64,000 bases of DNA from Paragordius varius (lineage: Eukaryota > Nematomorpha): contig OZ176050.1 of NCBI GenBank assembly GCA_964247055.1, forward strand, positions 2,790,001 to 2,854,000. Direction: 5' to 3'. Below the pieces are notes generated by a model. The model was not told where the DNA came from and ran no database searches. It saw only the letters and a list, made by a program, of their open reading frames with translations. The translations under genes and the position numbers were made by a program. Position 1 is the first letter of the stretch. Every line of letters begins with the position of its first letter. Of this stretch, positions 38,662 through 50,919 are shown one piece after another.

Positions 38662-41600
38662 ATGGAAGAAAATAATTTTTATTTGCTGATTGAAGGATCC
38701 TTGGCCATTAGCAATTTGTTTCATTATATCTATTCCAAATATATTTTGAATTTAACTAAGTATTTGCATGAGTAAATATAGGTCTCTTAAAATATTTAAA
38801 TGTTGGATAATTATATACAAAAAACTCGTTACAATCGAGTTTATAAACGTTGAAAATATGTCCGAATATTTTAATGATTCGGATAATTTTGTGGATCAAC
38901 AATCTTTTTACTTTGCCTTGGGTAAATTACTGAAGTTATCTCAAAATCGTTCGCAAAATACAATTTTGTGGATAGCGTCCGAATTCCCGAACACCTTGTG
39001 TGATTTAAATGATATATTTTGTAAAATATATCAGGTATATTTTTAATATATATTTTAGAATGAGAGATTCGCTTGGAATATCATAATGACTGATAATTTT
39101 GAGTTAAATAAAAACGCTTTTTATGAAGAGGTTTTATATTTTTTGATATAATTAGATCCAGAAATGTATTACATTTGATAAAAGATGTGAAGATTTTAAC
39201 AAATATGATGGATTTTGGTCATATACACCATCGTTACCTAATTTCAGTATTTATATTTTAATATTTACTCTAATATTTTATTAACTTTTTTAATTAGCGT
39301 AAAAAGTAATAAATTTAATTTTCTGCAAATTATTTTTATATGATATATTTTCTTTTAAGTTGAAATATACTTTAATGCATCAACTTATGAATCTATTCCA
39401 GTGATCCCAAAAACAGAAAAAAACCCAATCATGGTATGTTATGTTATATGATAATAATAATAATTAATAATTACATTATATGATATCACTCTTTCGAGCG
39501 GTCATATCCGTAAACTATTTCGCCATAGAACCCTGTCTAAGGCGTCTTCGCGTTTTAGGTTCAGTTTTGCCATGTCCCTCTTAACTGTATCTATCCATCG
39601 CGTTTTAGGGCGCCCTTTTCCCCTCTTGCCTTTTACAATATAATCGTCAATCTTTTTACCAATGTAATTTTTATCTCTTCTTTCAACATGTCCGAACCAT
39701 CTTAAACGATTTACCATCATCTTTTGGGTTACCGATTTGATTTCCGTACTTCCTCTTATGTAGACATTCTTCACCTTGTCTTTCCTCGTTACACCGCACA
39801 TCAATCTAAGCATTCTCATTTCAGTAACCTCAAAGTGCCTCTCTTCTGATTTCTTTATTGCCCATGTCTGTGAGTTGTACATCATTGTTGGTTGTACAAC
39901 AGCACTGTAAATCTTACCCTTTACTTTTAGGTCAATATTTTTGTCGCACAAAACACTTGAGATCTTTTTGTAATTTGCCCAACTATTTCGAATTCTTAAA
40001 TTAATATCAAGTGTTAAAGATCCATCAGCTGCTAATATTGCTCCTAAATATTTGCATTCTTCCTGACCTTTTAATACCCACCCTTCTTCTAATTCTATTT
40101 CTCGTTTTTTCCCACCAAAATTTATCAGTTCCGTTTTCTTTTTGTTAACTTTTAATCCGCAACGTCGTAACACATCCATCCATTTACCCACCGATTCTTT
40201 TAATTCATGCAACTCGTCGGACAGCACTATTAAGTCGTCTGCATAAAGAAAATACCAGCCATCATGTTGTCCTACTTCTTTTGAAATTTCGTCCATGCAT
40301 ATTATAAATAGTAACGGGCTGATTGCAGACCCCTGATAGACCCCTTCGTTTATTGTAATAGGACCTGATATTCCCTGGTGTGTTTTAATTTTGGTTTGGT
40401 GTGATTCGTACATGCTTTTTAAAATCTTTATGTAACTTTCAGGGACCTTTTTCCGTCTTAAGCTCCACCATATTGTGCTCCGAGGTATTCTGTCAAACGC
40501 CTTTTCAATATCAATACAAATACCATGCAACTCCTTTTTCATTTCTATATGCTTCTCGATTAGCCTTCTTACTGCGTGAATTGGGTCAATGGTGGATTTT
40601 CCTGGAATAAAACCAAATTGATTACCCTCAATACTAACCATTTTTCTTATTCTTTTCTCTAGTACTTTCTCAAATAACTTCATTGTATGCGACATCAATC
40701 TTATCCCTCTGTAATTATTACAATCATTAATATCTCCTTTACCCTTGAAAATGGGAACAGTGAAACTCTCCTTCCATTCGGTTGGTATCATACCTGTAGT
40801 AACTACATTATTAAAAATATCTGCCAAAAATTCAATACCTTTTCCTGACAATATTTTCCAACAGTTTATGTTAATATCGTCTGGACCTGCAGCCTTATTT
40901 ATTGACATCTCTTCTAAACCAGCCTGGACTTCTTCCCTTGTTATACTTTCAATATGCGCAGATTTATAATCTGGTGTTTCGGGTAAACTTGTTTCACTGA
41001 CGCCCAATTCAAGTTCCTGGAAATATTCTTTCCACCTTTTCAATATTTTCGCTTCCTCAACGAGTAATTTGCCTTTTTTATCTTTAATGGCTGTCGCATA
41101 AGGGGGCAAGTCCAGCTTTCTTCTTTGTCTTTGTCGAGCAATTTTAAAAACTTTGTTTAAACCTTGCTTACTGTTCAACTCTTCATATAATGATGCCGTC
41201 TTTTCTTTTTTGACCAATCTTACAAGCCTTTTAAGTTCCTTATTAATCCTTTTATATTTTTCCTTGTCTTCTGCTTGGTGGGTAAACCTCCACGTTTTAA
41301 AAGCTTTTCTTTTCTCTTGCGATTTCAGAATTATTTTTTCGTCTTTCAGCCATGCCTCTCTATAAACCTGATTTCTGCCACCTTTCATTCCGCACACCTT
41401 AACTCCCGCCTCTCTTATATTTTTTGCCACCTGAGACCAAACACTTTCTGGATCACTGTTCCTCTCTAGTATGCCTACCGTTTCTACAAATCTTTCTTTA
41501 CTGTTTCTTAGAGAATCCCATTTAATTACCTTCGGCGCTATAGGCTTAGGCTTTTTGGCATTTATTGGTATATCTGTCATATATTTACACATAATTAAAT

Positions 41601-44600
41601 TGTGTTGTGTGCTAATCTGCAAGTTAGGTATCACTTTGCAGTCCAAAACAAACTTTAAAGACTTTCGTGGCACTAGAATATAATCAATTTGTGACTTCTT
41701 ATTTCCACTTTCGTAGGTAATTAAGTGGCTCTCCCTTTTCGTAAAAAAAGTATTTGTTATAGCAAAGTTATAAGATTGGGCAAATCTTAATAAACTAGCC
41801 CCTTCTTCATTTATAACCCCGTAACCTTTTCCGCCGTGCCAAGGTTCAAAACCTCTCCTATCTTGTCCCACGTGCCCGTTGAAATCACCACAAAATATAA
41901 TTTCTCTGTCTTTCGTTAATGAAGTCATTTCTGCGTCTAACAAATCATAAAATTTATCTTTCTCTGGTTTAGTTAAACCTATCTGGGGGGCATAAACGCT
42001 AAAGATAGTAAAAACCCTCTTATTTAACAATACGTCGACACTTATGATTCTACTGTCAGCACGTCTAACCTCAATTACTTGATTGGCAAATCTTGGGCAC
42101 ACTATTATGGCAACCCCACAGTAACCATCCGTAGCACCTGAATAAAACATTTTATAATTACCCTCTAACGTCTTAGTACCATTTCCACGGTATCTGGTCT
42201 CCTGAATGCACAAAAAATTTACTTTTTTTACCCTCATAGTTTCAACTAAATCATATAACTTACTTTTTAACGAACCAACATTTATACTGGCAAAACACAT
42301 TCTACAACCTTCCTTATCCCTATTGGCCCCTACCTCCGTGCAGCGACTGGCCGGGTCTGGCCTGCACGCCTTACAAAAAACACTCATAAAAAACAAAAAT
42401 ACAATAAAGAAGAAGAATAATGTAGATAATAAACACTAAGATATATAGTAACTAATATATAAAGCAACTAAAAAAGAATCAAAAGATTTTAACCAAAAAT
42501 ATAATAATAATAATAATAATCTAAAAAAAAAAAAGAAGAATCAAAAATTTTAACCAAAAATATAATAATAATAATAATAATAATAATTAAAAAAGAAATA
42601 CATAAATATATATCAATTAGTAAAAATGAAATAAAATAGAATACGAATCCTATTGAATTGGAATATTTTTCTAAGGTAATTTCGTGCATTTTTTGAAAGA
42701 ATGAGAAAAACTGATAAAAGATAGAATAAACTTGGAAAATAAATAGATAACAATGATAATTATAATATATGTTATAAGTAATAAGAATTGTATTTGAAGG
42801 TGTCGAGCACGCGGGTGTAAATATGTTATGTTATATGATATAAGAAAAAATTAGCCAATTTTTTATTTTAAAATTCTTTAATATTTTTCCTTTGCAGAAT
42901 GAGCTAATATCATTGGAACAAAATATTCCCATTGCTACAACCACCTTGAGTTACACCTTAAATACTCAACCGACAACATATTTAAATCAAACTTCACAAG
43001 CTGGTCTTGCTTTTAATCCAATAAAGGAGGAATATTTTGAGGACACAATCCATGGTTTATAAACAATTATTTTATCCAATTGAGCCATAATACAATAAAG
43101 TTTGAAAACATAAGGTTTAAAATAGGTTTAAAAGATAAATGGTATGTATTTTAATATCAACGACATTTTTCAGTATTGCCATTGTATTAGTATTGTTTAA
43201 TATGGGCTTAAACCTCAAACTCCATCATTGATTTTCTATTAAACAAGCTTGATCATATTAAATATTTAAAAAGAAATTTAGGATGGTTAATTAGAAATAA
43301 AGGTTATTTTATTTACGTTTCATCTATGTAAATTATTATAATTATAAATTATAATAATTATTTTGACTTATTATAATTGTATAGCAGAAATATCTAGTTC
43401 ATCAGTTATAACCGCAGAATCATTTATACCGCCAGATGTTGGTTTTCCTTCAAATAGCACTGTAAAAGACACTTCTCAAATAGCAGGTTCCACTGCATTA
43501 ACCCCTAATTTTAGTGGAATTCCAGTTATGGGACCAGGCCCGCAAATTTCAGCCTATGGTAAAATACATTATGTATGCCTAAATTTTAGTAGAATAAATT
43601 TTTTTTAATTTGGAATCCAAAAAATAGTAATAAAGTTTTAAATTTGACCAAGGATCGCAACTACGTTTCATACATTTTTTTAAAAAAATTAGTATCGTTA
43701 TTTCCTGTTTAATACAGATTTTCATAAGATTATTTTTTCTAAAGATATGGATGGAAAATGTTAGGACTCCAGATTTGGAGTTTTGTGACCACAAAGTAAT
43801 TCCCGCCATAAATTACGATCCTTACATTGTTCTGTGGTAAAGCTACGTTGATTCAAGTCCATTTTTATATTATCATTATAAGAAAAGAGTGGTCGTCCCT
43901 TTCTTCTATTGCCATCAACATTAATGTTTTCAAGTTTTTAAAGGGTGGGTGGCGTCTCTTCTTTGAGTATGACCGTAGAAACGCAATCTATTAGTTTGGA
44001 TGATATAATCAATTTTATCGGTTTTTTTAACGAAAGTTGGTATTTCTAATGTACGAAAGCAGCTTTTGTGTATTCGGCTCTCACTAGTTAGCAGTTTTGT
44101 TAAATTAGTTTTGTTTAATGCCCAAGTTTCAGAACCATAGGTAAGAGCTGGTCTTATTCCTGCTTTGAAAAGATACCATTTATTATTATTGTTAACATTT
44201 TTGTTTTGGAAAACATATTTTAGCTGATTATATTTTATCCAACCTTGTTGTATTCTTCTTTTGATAGCCTTTTCTAGGCTGCCCTGAGATGATATGACAT
44301 CTCTTAGGTAAACAAAAGAGTCTACCAATTCGTTGTTATGTCCATCAATGTTAAGTAGCTTTGGTCGATTAAATTTTTTATTACTTGGGTCTAAACAAAT
44401 TAAACATTAGAAATTTATTACATTTGTTAACTTGCCTTTTATTTTAGAGCACTTTTTGTGTACCCACATTTGACATGATATGCATTTAATGGAATTTGAA
44501 CGTACTTCCTTACTGCAAGTGGAGCAGGGGTATCTGGTGTTTCACTTTCACTCGTTATCATTATTTTTGTTTTTGTCGGGTTTATGATTATTCCATATTG

Positions 44601-47600
44601 TTCGAGGCATTTTTTCCACTTGGTATAATTATTTACCAGTTGATCCCATGATCATGTTGTTATCACGAGGTGGTCAGCGAATAACATTTCAGAAGGGCAC
44701 TCGGTTCTTATATTTTGTGTTGCCGCATGCATTAAAGTAATGAAGAGGGCTTAGGACTGATCCTTGATGTAGTCCAGCGTTGGTTGGGAAGTTCCTTGTA
44801 TTATATATTAATAGCAGAAAATTTACAATAAAAAAATTTAGTAATTAAAACTCTTTTTTAATTAAAACTTTTAATGGATTGTTTCCAAAAACGCTTTTGC
44901 CTCCTGATTGTTTAATTTTATATAATTTTCAATCCTCTTTTGTCATACTCTTTTTATAATTTCTTTTACAAATTTTTTTTTCGCACAAAATAAAAGTTTT
45001 AACTAAAAATGATTTATATGTTTAAAGGTCTACAACCAAACGCTACACCTATCTGGTCCGGTCTTTTACAATGGAACGAAAAGATGCGAAGCGCTCCACA
45101 ACTCAATACTAACTCTCAAGATACATCCGGTCCTAACGCCGCAATTAATGTTATAACGCATTCCCTAATGTGCCAAATTTACCCTATGCCAGGATTCGAA
45201 GAATTGTAATTTTTTCATTTTAATTAAATGTTTAAGTTGATTGTCGAAATTAAAAGGGTGTATGGCATTTTATCTAAATATAAGGTTTAGATTTCCGTAT
45301 TATATAATTAATTGTATTAACATCCTTATTTTTATATCAATTTGTTTAAATAATAAATGTAAAATAATGGTATATATAGATTATAACCGCATCTATTTTG
45401 TTTAACACAAATATAATAAATTAAAGAATATGTTGTTTCTCTACTCCTTTTTTTTTCAAAACTATAATTTTGAACAAATAAATAAAAAAAAAATTTGGAG
45501 ACGCTGTTTATTGAACAATTTTAAGGTGTTTTTCTTAGTTTGTCATTTCCAAAAAACTACATTTGGGGTGTCGTTCATCATGAGCGAAAAATCTTCATAA
45601 TTTTTATTTTATTTCTCTGGGAAAATATAAATTTAGGAATGCTAATTCCTGGCCACAAACGCTTATAATGCAAGCTATTCAACAAGATATTATACATAAA
45701 CTCGGGAACATGTTCCGTAATGCAAAAACAGTTATTATGCAATTCCCGAATCAGGAGGTCACCGCTTCGTACCATGCTTTAAATCGATTATTGACCAGCA
45801 ATATGGTTTTATTTTTATTTTCTACTGTTTATTTTATCAGAAGTATGTTTTAGAGTCAATATTTTCACTTGTCTTTTTACAACTAACTAGCTAATTTAAT
45901 ATTTATTCATTTTTGACAAAAAGTCAAAAAACCGTTTATTTTTGGAATATATATTTAATACAACTAATTTTTTAGTCTTAGCTTTTTTTTATTTTTTTTC
46001 ATTTTAAAACCGTACTAAATGTTTGGTCAATTATACAAATTATTTAGTTAAAATTTTATTACATATTATTTTGCCTTTAATAATCCGTATAAATTAATAT
46101 TTCTTACATTTATATTTGATAATCAACTACTAAATTATAATATGAAACATTGGAAAAAAATAAAAAAAATCTAAATTAATTTTGAAAATAAAGCATGATG
46201 AGAATACTTCATACTTGATCTCTTTTTATCTTCATTTTTGAAGATTACCACTTACAATCTTAAAGGATTCTAATCAGACATTTGGTAATGTCGAGGTTTA
46301 GTATTTTTATGTCATTTTGTATATTGTCGTTACAGGAATATGTTGGGCGTCCTTTGCGGTTGTTTCCAAATGGTTGTACGTACATAATGGTTTTGAGTGG
46401 GTGATCGGTTTGTCTTCTCTCAATGTTACCCAAGTATTTGAGCCTGTTTCTTTGTATAATCTTTTCTATTGTGTCATTTTTGTGTTTAAGATGAATATTT
46501 TAGTCAAAACAGCAAGCTTTAAGTATTTTGTTTTCCGTATTTATCATTTTGTTAAGATTCGTTTTATTTAGGGGCCATGTTTCGGTGGCGTAAGTAAGAG
46601 CTGGCCTGACTCATGTATATTAGCCATTTATTATTGTTGGATAATTTTTTATTTTTATTTGACAAATTTTAGAGACTTTTCCCCAAGCTTGTTTAATTCG
46701 TTTTCTTATGCAGTTATATGGCCTTTAGAGTCTATGACGTCTCCGAAGATAGGTAAACTGGCCTTTTTTCTATTGAATTATCATATTTCACATATGCCGA
46801 GTGCGTTTGAGTTTGATTATTGTTTTTACAGTTGTTACATTTAAAGTTTATTTGTTCGATTTGTTTGCCGGTAATTTTGGAATATTGTTCATTCCTTGCA
46901 TTTTATTGAAATGATTGTAAGTTCCTTGTCGCAGACAGCGCATGGATATTTGGGGCGCTGTGTACGATATCCTTATATCATTATTTTTTTATTATAATTA
47001 TTTTTAGCCCATGGTTCTCCAGGCAGATTTTCTAAGTTCTATACATGTATTTGATTTTTTTTTCAAGTGAAATGTCTGTTAAAACAATGTCTCCGGAAGA
47101 TTAACTCCCAGGGTGGTTCCGTAGATATATTTCTACAGTAATAATATGGACTGAGTACAGACCTTTGGTATAGGCCAGTGTTTGTTTTTAAAGGTTCCAT
47201 GTCTTTTATATAAATGCTTACTATTGTGGTTGTATCTTCATAAAAAAGTAGTATTATTTCTATTAGATATTCTTCGATGTTATTTTGTCTTAGGGCCCAT
47301 TTGACTGTTGCTCTGGGGATATTATCATTTCCATGTCTAGAAAGATATGGAAGAGTTTTTGATTATTTAAGCGGTATTTTTCCTGTAGTTGCTTAATGAT
47401 GAAAGTTCTACTGCTCCCGCGGTGTTGACCGGATCACCTTTGGTGAATGAACAGCAGAGGCCAGTTTTGGATGTTCTGCAAAAATATTCACTCAGTAAGG
47501 AGTCTTTTCACAAGGGCATATATGTGAAAAGTAAAAATCTCGCCTCAACCTATACACTATGAACCTTTGATGAGAATATTTACTTATATGTGATATATTA

Positions 47601-49464
47601 CAGGCCGGTTGTATTATGTTTCCCTCTAACATCCCTGATTTACGTGTCATGATCCTTTTGTACAGTCTTAAGAAGAAGGCATTTATTGGTCTTATCCCAT
47701 TGGATCAAACAGAATTTGTTGGGAATATTAAGAAAATTCTTTCATATCGAAAACAAATGCAGCAACAAACTCAACAAAATCAAAATCAACCACCACCTCC
47801 TGCTCTCTCCTCTAATAATAATAATTCAGCAATGGGCCCCCCTTTAATTTCAAACAGTAACACGATGACTAGTAATGTTTTGGGTGGTCAACAAAATCTC
47901 ACTTTAAACATTCCACAAAACGTACCGGGAACATCGATGTATGCATTATTTAATTAAATTATCATATTATATTATAACTAAAAATTTAATTTATACTTCT
48001 TTTTATATCGATTTTAAAGATTGATTTTGTGTCTTTGGATTTAGATTGCATAATGATACATATAAATAAATAATTTTTGGTTTATTTAAATAAAAAAATG
48101 GATACACATTTAAACAAATCAACAGTGTAACAATACTTGCAATGATATCAAATATTCAACTTTGATTATATATATATATTTTATTTTGTCATTTGATTTA
48201 AATGAAAATTTATTATATTTATATATAAATCATTTAAGGAACATGCCATTATCGGCCCCATATACAACGCAAGCCTATAACCAAAACGTTAACACTAATT
48301 TTAGTAATTTTAATTCGCCTTATCAACAAAATAGTAATCTACCTCCTCAAATGTTACAACAACCACCCAATACTTATCCTAATTATGCTGGTATTTATTT
48401 ATTATAAAATTAAAAAAGAAAATGCCTATATGGAAAGGTAAAGTATTTTTAGTAATTTTCAACGATATTTTAAAAAGTAAAAAGCTGTTAAGTTTGATAT
48501 TAGTTAGCCATATATTTTAAAATCTTTTTTTATCATATGCTTTTATGATTGTCCTTTATTTTGGGTTTAATGAACTTTTTAACATTTGTTCAATTACCCT
48601 AATTATTTTGGTTATATATGAAAATTTTAAAATTTTATAATTTGGTTGTTTCTGAAGAAAACAGTTGCTTTAATATATACACTTTATTAATTACCTTACA
48701 CATTTCACCCCTTATATTTTTGATTAATTTAATTTTAACTTTAGTCCATGTATTAGCATATTTACACCTTTACAGTGTTTCATTTTTATATAATGTTATC
48801 TTTTATACAAAATTTTTATGAATATATCATTAGCTAATTACGGCCAACAAAACTTTGGTCAGACGCCAGTTACTTCTAATTTAATGGGTTACGATTCAGG
48901 ATCACAATATAATGCACCTCAACCTACAAATTTTTATAATCGCAATGCCTCTATGATGAATGTAAATCAACCACCTTTACAAGTTTATTCAAATTTTATA
49001 TATTATTTTACCAAATTTAACACTTTACTAAAACAATTTTTAATTAGTCTATGTATTTTTTTGCTTTTTTCCTTGTCTTCGCAGGAAAAGTGTTTATAAC
49101 CAGGAATTTAATTAATGCATTTAAAAAATTAGAATTTTTGACACAACTGGTAAAAATTTAAACGTACATTTTTAAGTTTTGGATATATTTAAATGAGTAT
49201 TATTAGAATATGATTAAACATGTAATTTTCTCACAATCGAATACAGATCGTTTACTTATCCTATATTTTTCGATTTTGAAGAATGTACAATCCAACCAAA
49301 CTCCATACGGTTACAATCCACCGCCCTCAGTTCAAAATATGAATCAATTACCTTACGGTGCAACAAATTTAGGTATGAGACAACCTACTATACCTCAGCC
49401 TTATCAACAACCTCAATTGAGAAATTTGCTGTTAAGTTCTCAGGTAATTTACCATGATTATTAA
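38662..49464 (+). CDS. MED25: Mediator complex subunit 25
   Basis: Mediator subunit that receives activators for RNA polymerase II transcription in the nucleus. Thirteen exons in consistent phase: 38662-38759, 38782-39034, 39059-39130, 39156-39246, 39360-39433, 42898-43054, 43385-43558, 45028-45205, 45637-45805, 47604-47938, 48239-48390, 48834-48982, 49282-49464; 694 residues. Residues 1-~200 form a diverged vWA domain (FYLLIEGSLAISNLF). Residues ~306-455 form the ACID/PTOV domain, the clearest match: PIWSGLLQWNEK, NSWPQTLIMQAIQQDI, MILLYSLKKKAFIGLIPLDQ. A Gln/Asn/Pro-rich tail follows, ending LRNLLLSSQ as in human LRSLLLNP. Exons 3-5 rest on phase and GT-AG more than similarity. The first three introns are 22, 24 and 25 nt; introns 5, 7 and 9 hold LINEs. 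AATAAA immediately follows the stop. Confidence 0.88.
39435..42840 (-). mobile_element. Full-length young RTE-type LINE in MED25 intron 5, with 19-bp target duplication
   Basis: Body about 39454-42821. It is flanked by the identical 19-mer TATGTTATGTTATATGATA at 39435-39453 and 42822-42840. On the minus strand it has a ~425-nt 5' UTR, one long intact ORF (42396-39502), a 3' UTR of under 50 nt and an ATT-rich microsatellite-like tail. Short 3' UTR, simple-repeat tail and a single EN-RT ORF fit the RTE clade. The 5' UTR contains a tandem duplication of ~63 bp (about 42475-42600), each copy holding an ATA/ATT trinucleotide run. Antisense to MED25. Confidence 0.92.
39502..42396 (-). CDS. LINE ORF: apurinic-type endonuclease plus reverse transcriptase
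   Basis: 964-residue intact protein that nicks the target and reverse-transcribes the element RNA. The N-terminal exonuclease-endonuclease-phosphatase domain spans ~35-275, with FLCIQETRYRGNG, IIFCGDFNGHVGQD (~168) and a closing STQHNLIMCKY. The RT domain (~470-760) has NKAAGPDDININCWK, FTVPIFKGKGD, FGFIPGKSTIDPIHAVRRLI, CIDIEKAFDRIPRSTIWW, VYQGSAISPLLFIICMDEIS and the catalytic FLYADDLIVLSD (~718). The tail reads NRLRWFGHVERRDKN and GKRGKGRPKTRWIDTVKRDM, as in RTE-type proteins often mis-annotated as craniofacial development protein 2. A possible upstream Cys cluster (CRPDPASRC) precedes the endonuclease. No frame break is visible, so it could be competent. Confidence 0.93.
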   Translation of the reverse strand: MFFMSVFCKACRPDPASRCTEVGANRDKEGCRMCFASINVGSLKSKLYDLVETMRVKKVNFLCIQETRYRGNGTKTLEGNYKMFYSGATDGYCGVAIIVCPRFANQVIEVRRADSRIISVDVLLNKRVFTIFSVYAPQIGLTKPEKDKFYDLLDAEMTSLTKDREIIFCGDFNGHVGQDRRGFEPWHGGKGYGVINEEGASLLRFAQSYNFAITNTFFTKRESHLITYESGNKKSQIDYILVPRKSLKFVLDCKVIPNLQISTQHNLIMCKYMTDIPINAKKPKPIAPKVIKWDSLRNSKERFVETVGILERNSDPESVWSQVAKNIREAGVKVCGMKGGRNQVYREAWLKDEKIILKSQEKRKAFKTWRFTHQAEDKEKYKRINKELKRLVRLVKKEKTASLYEELNSKQGLNKVFKIARQRQRRKLDLPPYATAIKDKKGKLLVEEAKILKRWKEYFQELELGVSETSLPETPDYKSAHIESITREEVQAGLEEMSINKAAGPDDININCWKILSGKGIEFLADIFNNVVTTGMIPTEWKESFTVPIFKGKGDINDCNNYRGIRLMSHTMKLFEKVLEKRIRKMVSIEGNQFGFIPGKSTIDPIHAVRRLIEKHIEMKKELHGICIDIEKAFDRIPRSTIWWSLRRKKVPESYIKILKSMYESHQTKIKTHQGISGPITINEGVYQGSAISPLLFIICMDEISKEVGQHDGWYFLYADDLIVLSDELHELKESVGKWMDVLRRCGLKVNKKKTELINFGGKKREIELEEGWVLKGQEECKYLGAILAADGSLTLDINLRIRNSWANYKKISSVLCDKNIDLKVKGKIYSAVVQPTMMYNSQTWAIKKSEERHFEVTEMRMLRLMCGVTRKDKVKNVYIRGSTEIKSVTQKMMVNRLRWFGHVERRDKNYIGKKIDDYIVKGKRGKGRPKTRWIDTVKRDMAKLNLKREDALDRVLWRNSLRI
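43880..44810 (-). mobile_element. Decayed LINE fragment in MED25 intron 7
   Basis: On the minus strand, a 132-residue open stretch (44328-43930) reads FVYLRDVISSQGSLEKAI, RPALTYGSETWALNK and TNRLRFYGHTQRRD. These are the post-RT region of a LINE different from the intact one next door. Upstream, at 44640-44800, other frames give GSVLSP and an LFADHLVI-like block where the catalytic FADDLVI should be. 5'-truncated and broken in several places. Antisense to MED25. Confidence 0.8.
46290..47490 (-). mobile_element. Decayed LINE fragment in MED25 intron 9
   Basis: Minus-strand remnants of a reverse transcriptase: SSRTFIIKQLQEKYRLNNQK and IPRATVKWALRQNNIEEYLI around 47260-47430, and NRKGRPT at the tail near 46330. 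The order fits a LINE fragment, but in-frame stops and shifts interrupt it. It is more decayed than the intron-5 copy. Antisense to MED25. Confidence 0.7.
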
Positions 49465-50900
49465 AATAAAAATCGAGATTGACAAACTAAATCATCAAGA
49501 CAACCAACCTTGATTTTTTATTATAAACCACCTATTATTTTGGGTTACAAAATAAGGGAGAAAAACGTAAATGAGTAACTTACCGCCTTACATATATCAC
49601 AATTGCAATCATTCAGGTTTTATAAAAGTACCAATATTTGTTTAATTAAATATTTATTGGTTATAATTTTTAATATTAATTATTATGTTTAAGTTAATAA
49701 AATATAATTATAAATGGTTTGAATAATTTTTTAAATAATATAAATAAATGCTTATGCTTATCTAATAGTATTCATTTGTTTCATCAATTATAATTTGTTT
49801 CAGTTTATATATTTAAATTTTACAAGGGAAGGTAACAGTTTGTTTAAAATTAGTTTTAAACTTTTATTTTTAAAAAATTCAGATTAAAATATTGATTTGA
49901 TATATTAATGTGCCCTCGATGTTGAGAGATCATTTGATTATTTTACACTGATAATTTTTAAATCTTTATAAAACATGTTTATATAAATTTATATAGAACC
50001 CCTTACCAGATTCAATCAAGAAACAAGAATAAATATTAATTATTTGTTTGATTTGTCCTATTTATTTAATAAATCTTTTGATATTATTATTTTACCGATT
50101 AGATTAAAGTAGCAATTTAAAAGTAAATAATTTAAACCTCGATCAGTAAAAATAATTACATTTCAAGGAGTACTAAATAAAAATATTATTAAGTTTTGGT
50201 TATATAATAAATCAAAATAGCAAAACAGCCTAATTTTTGCATGTGAACTCCAAAAGTCGCATCGAAATTGGTTTACTTAACACTTTTATTATAAACTTCG
50301 CTCACACCTCCTCGCGGGGCATCCCGAGGAACGCAAACGGAGCGGCACTGTTGATAAAAACATTCAATGAACATCAATTCATAAGGAGAAAACTAGTTTA
50401 TTGGACTTGACGGAAATTATATTTGCTGTCATTTCCTTGCAAAATGACATAATGCCTATATTATACATGGGGTTTTAGGCGTGTTTATCTGGCTAACAAG
50501 CAGATGATAATAACGATAATATAAGTTCTTCCAAACCCTGAAAAAGGCACTTCCATCTGTAGACCTTAATACAAACGGATTGAGAAATTTGAAGTTTTTT
50601 CAGACACTCTTTAGCCTGCCAGCAAATAAGGTATCTCCTCCGAGTTAAGAGGTTGGTTCTAAGGGAATATAGCCTATAAAAGTCAAGCCTCATTGCTTTA
50701 CCATGTTAAACAGTGAAATAATATGTGACGAAATACTTTTACAGTGACATTTGAAACTTTAATTTATCTATTATTATTAATGTACAAAACTAATAATAAT
50801 TGTATCTATAACATTGTACATTTACGAAAATATAAATGTTGTTACCGGAGAAAAGTATTAAATCCTTTAATAATAAATATACATCTTAAGATTTGAGTTT
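49465..50900. other. Spacer downstream of MED25
   Basis: Begins with the MED25 AATAAA (49465-49470). A GC-richer patch at about 50288-50350 (CTCCTCGCGGGGCATCCCGA and following) stands out from the AT background and resembles a transposon head, but I cannot place it. An unrecognised 66-codon open frame lies on minus at 50693-50493. No gene supported. Confidence 0.45.
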
Positions 50901-50919
50901 GAAAAGCTCTGATGATAAT

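Noticed and set aside
40401-42439. Several plus-strand open frames of 64-77 codons
   Set aside because: Antisense shadows of the LINE ORF on the minus strand.
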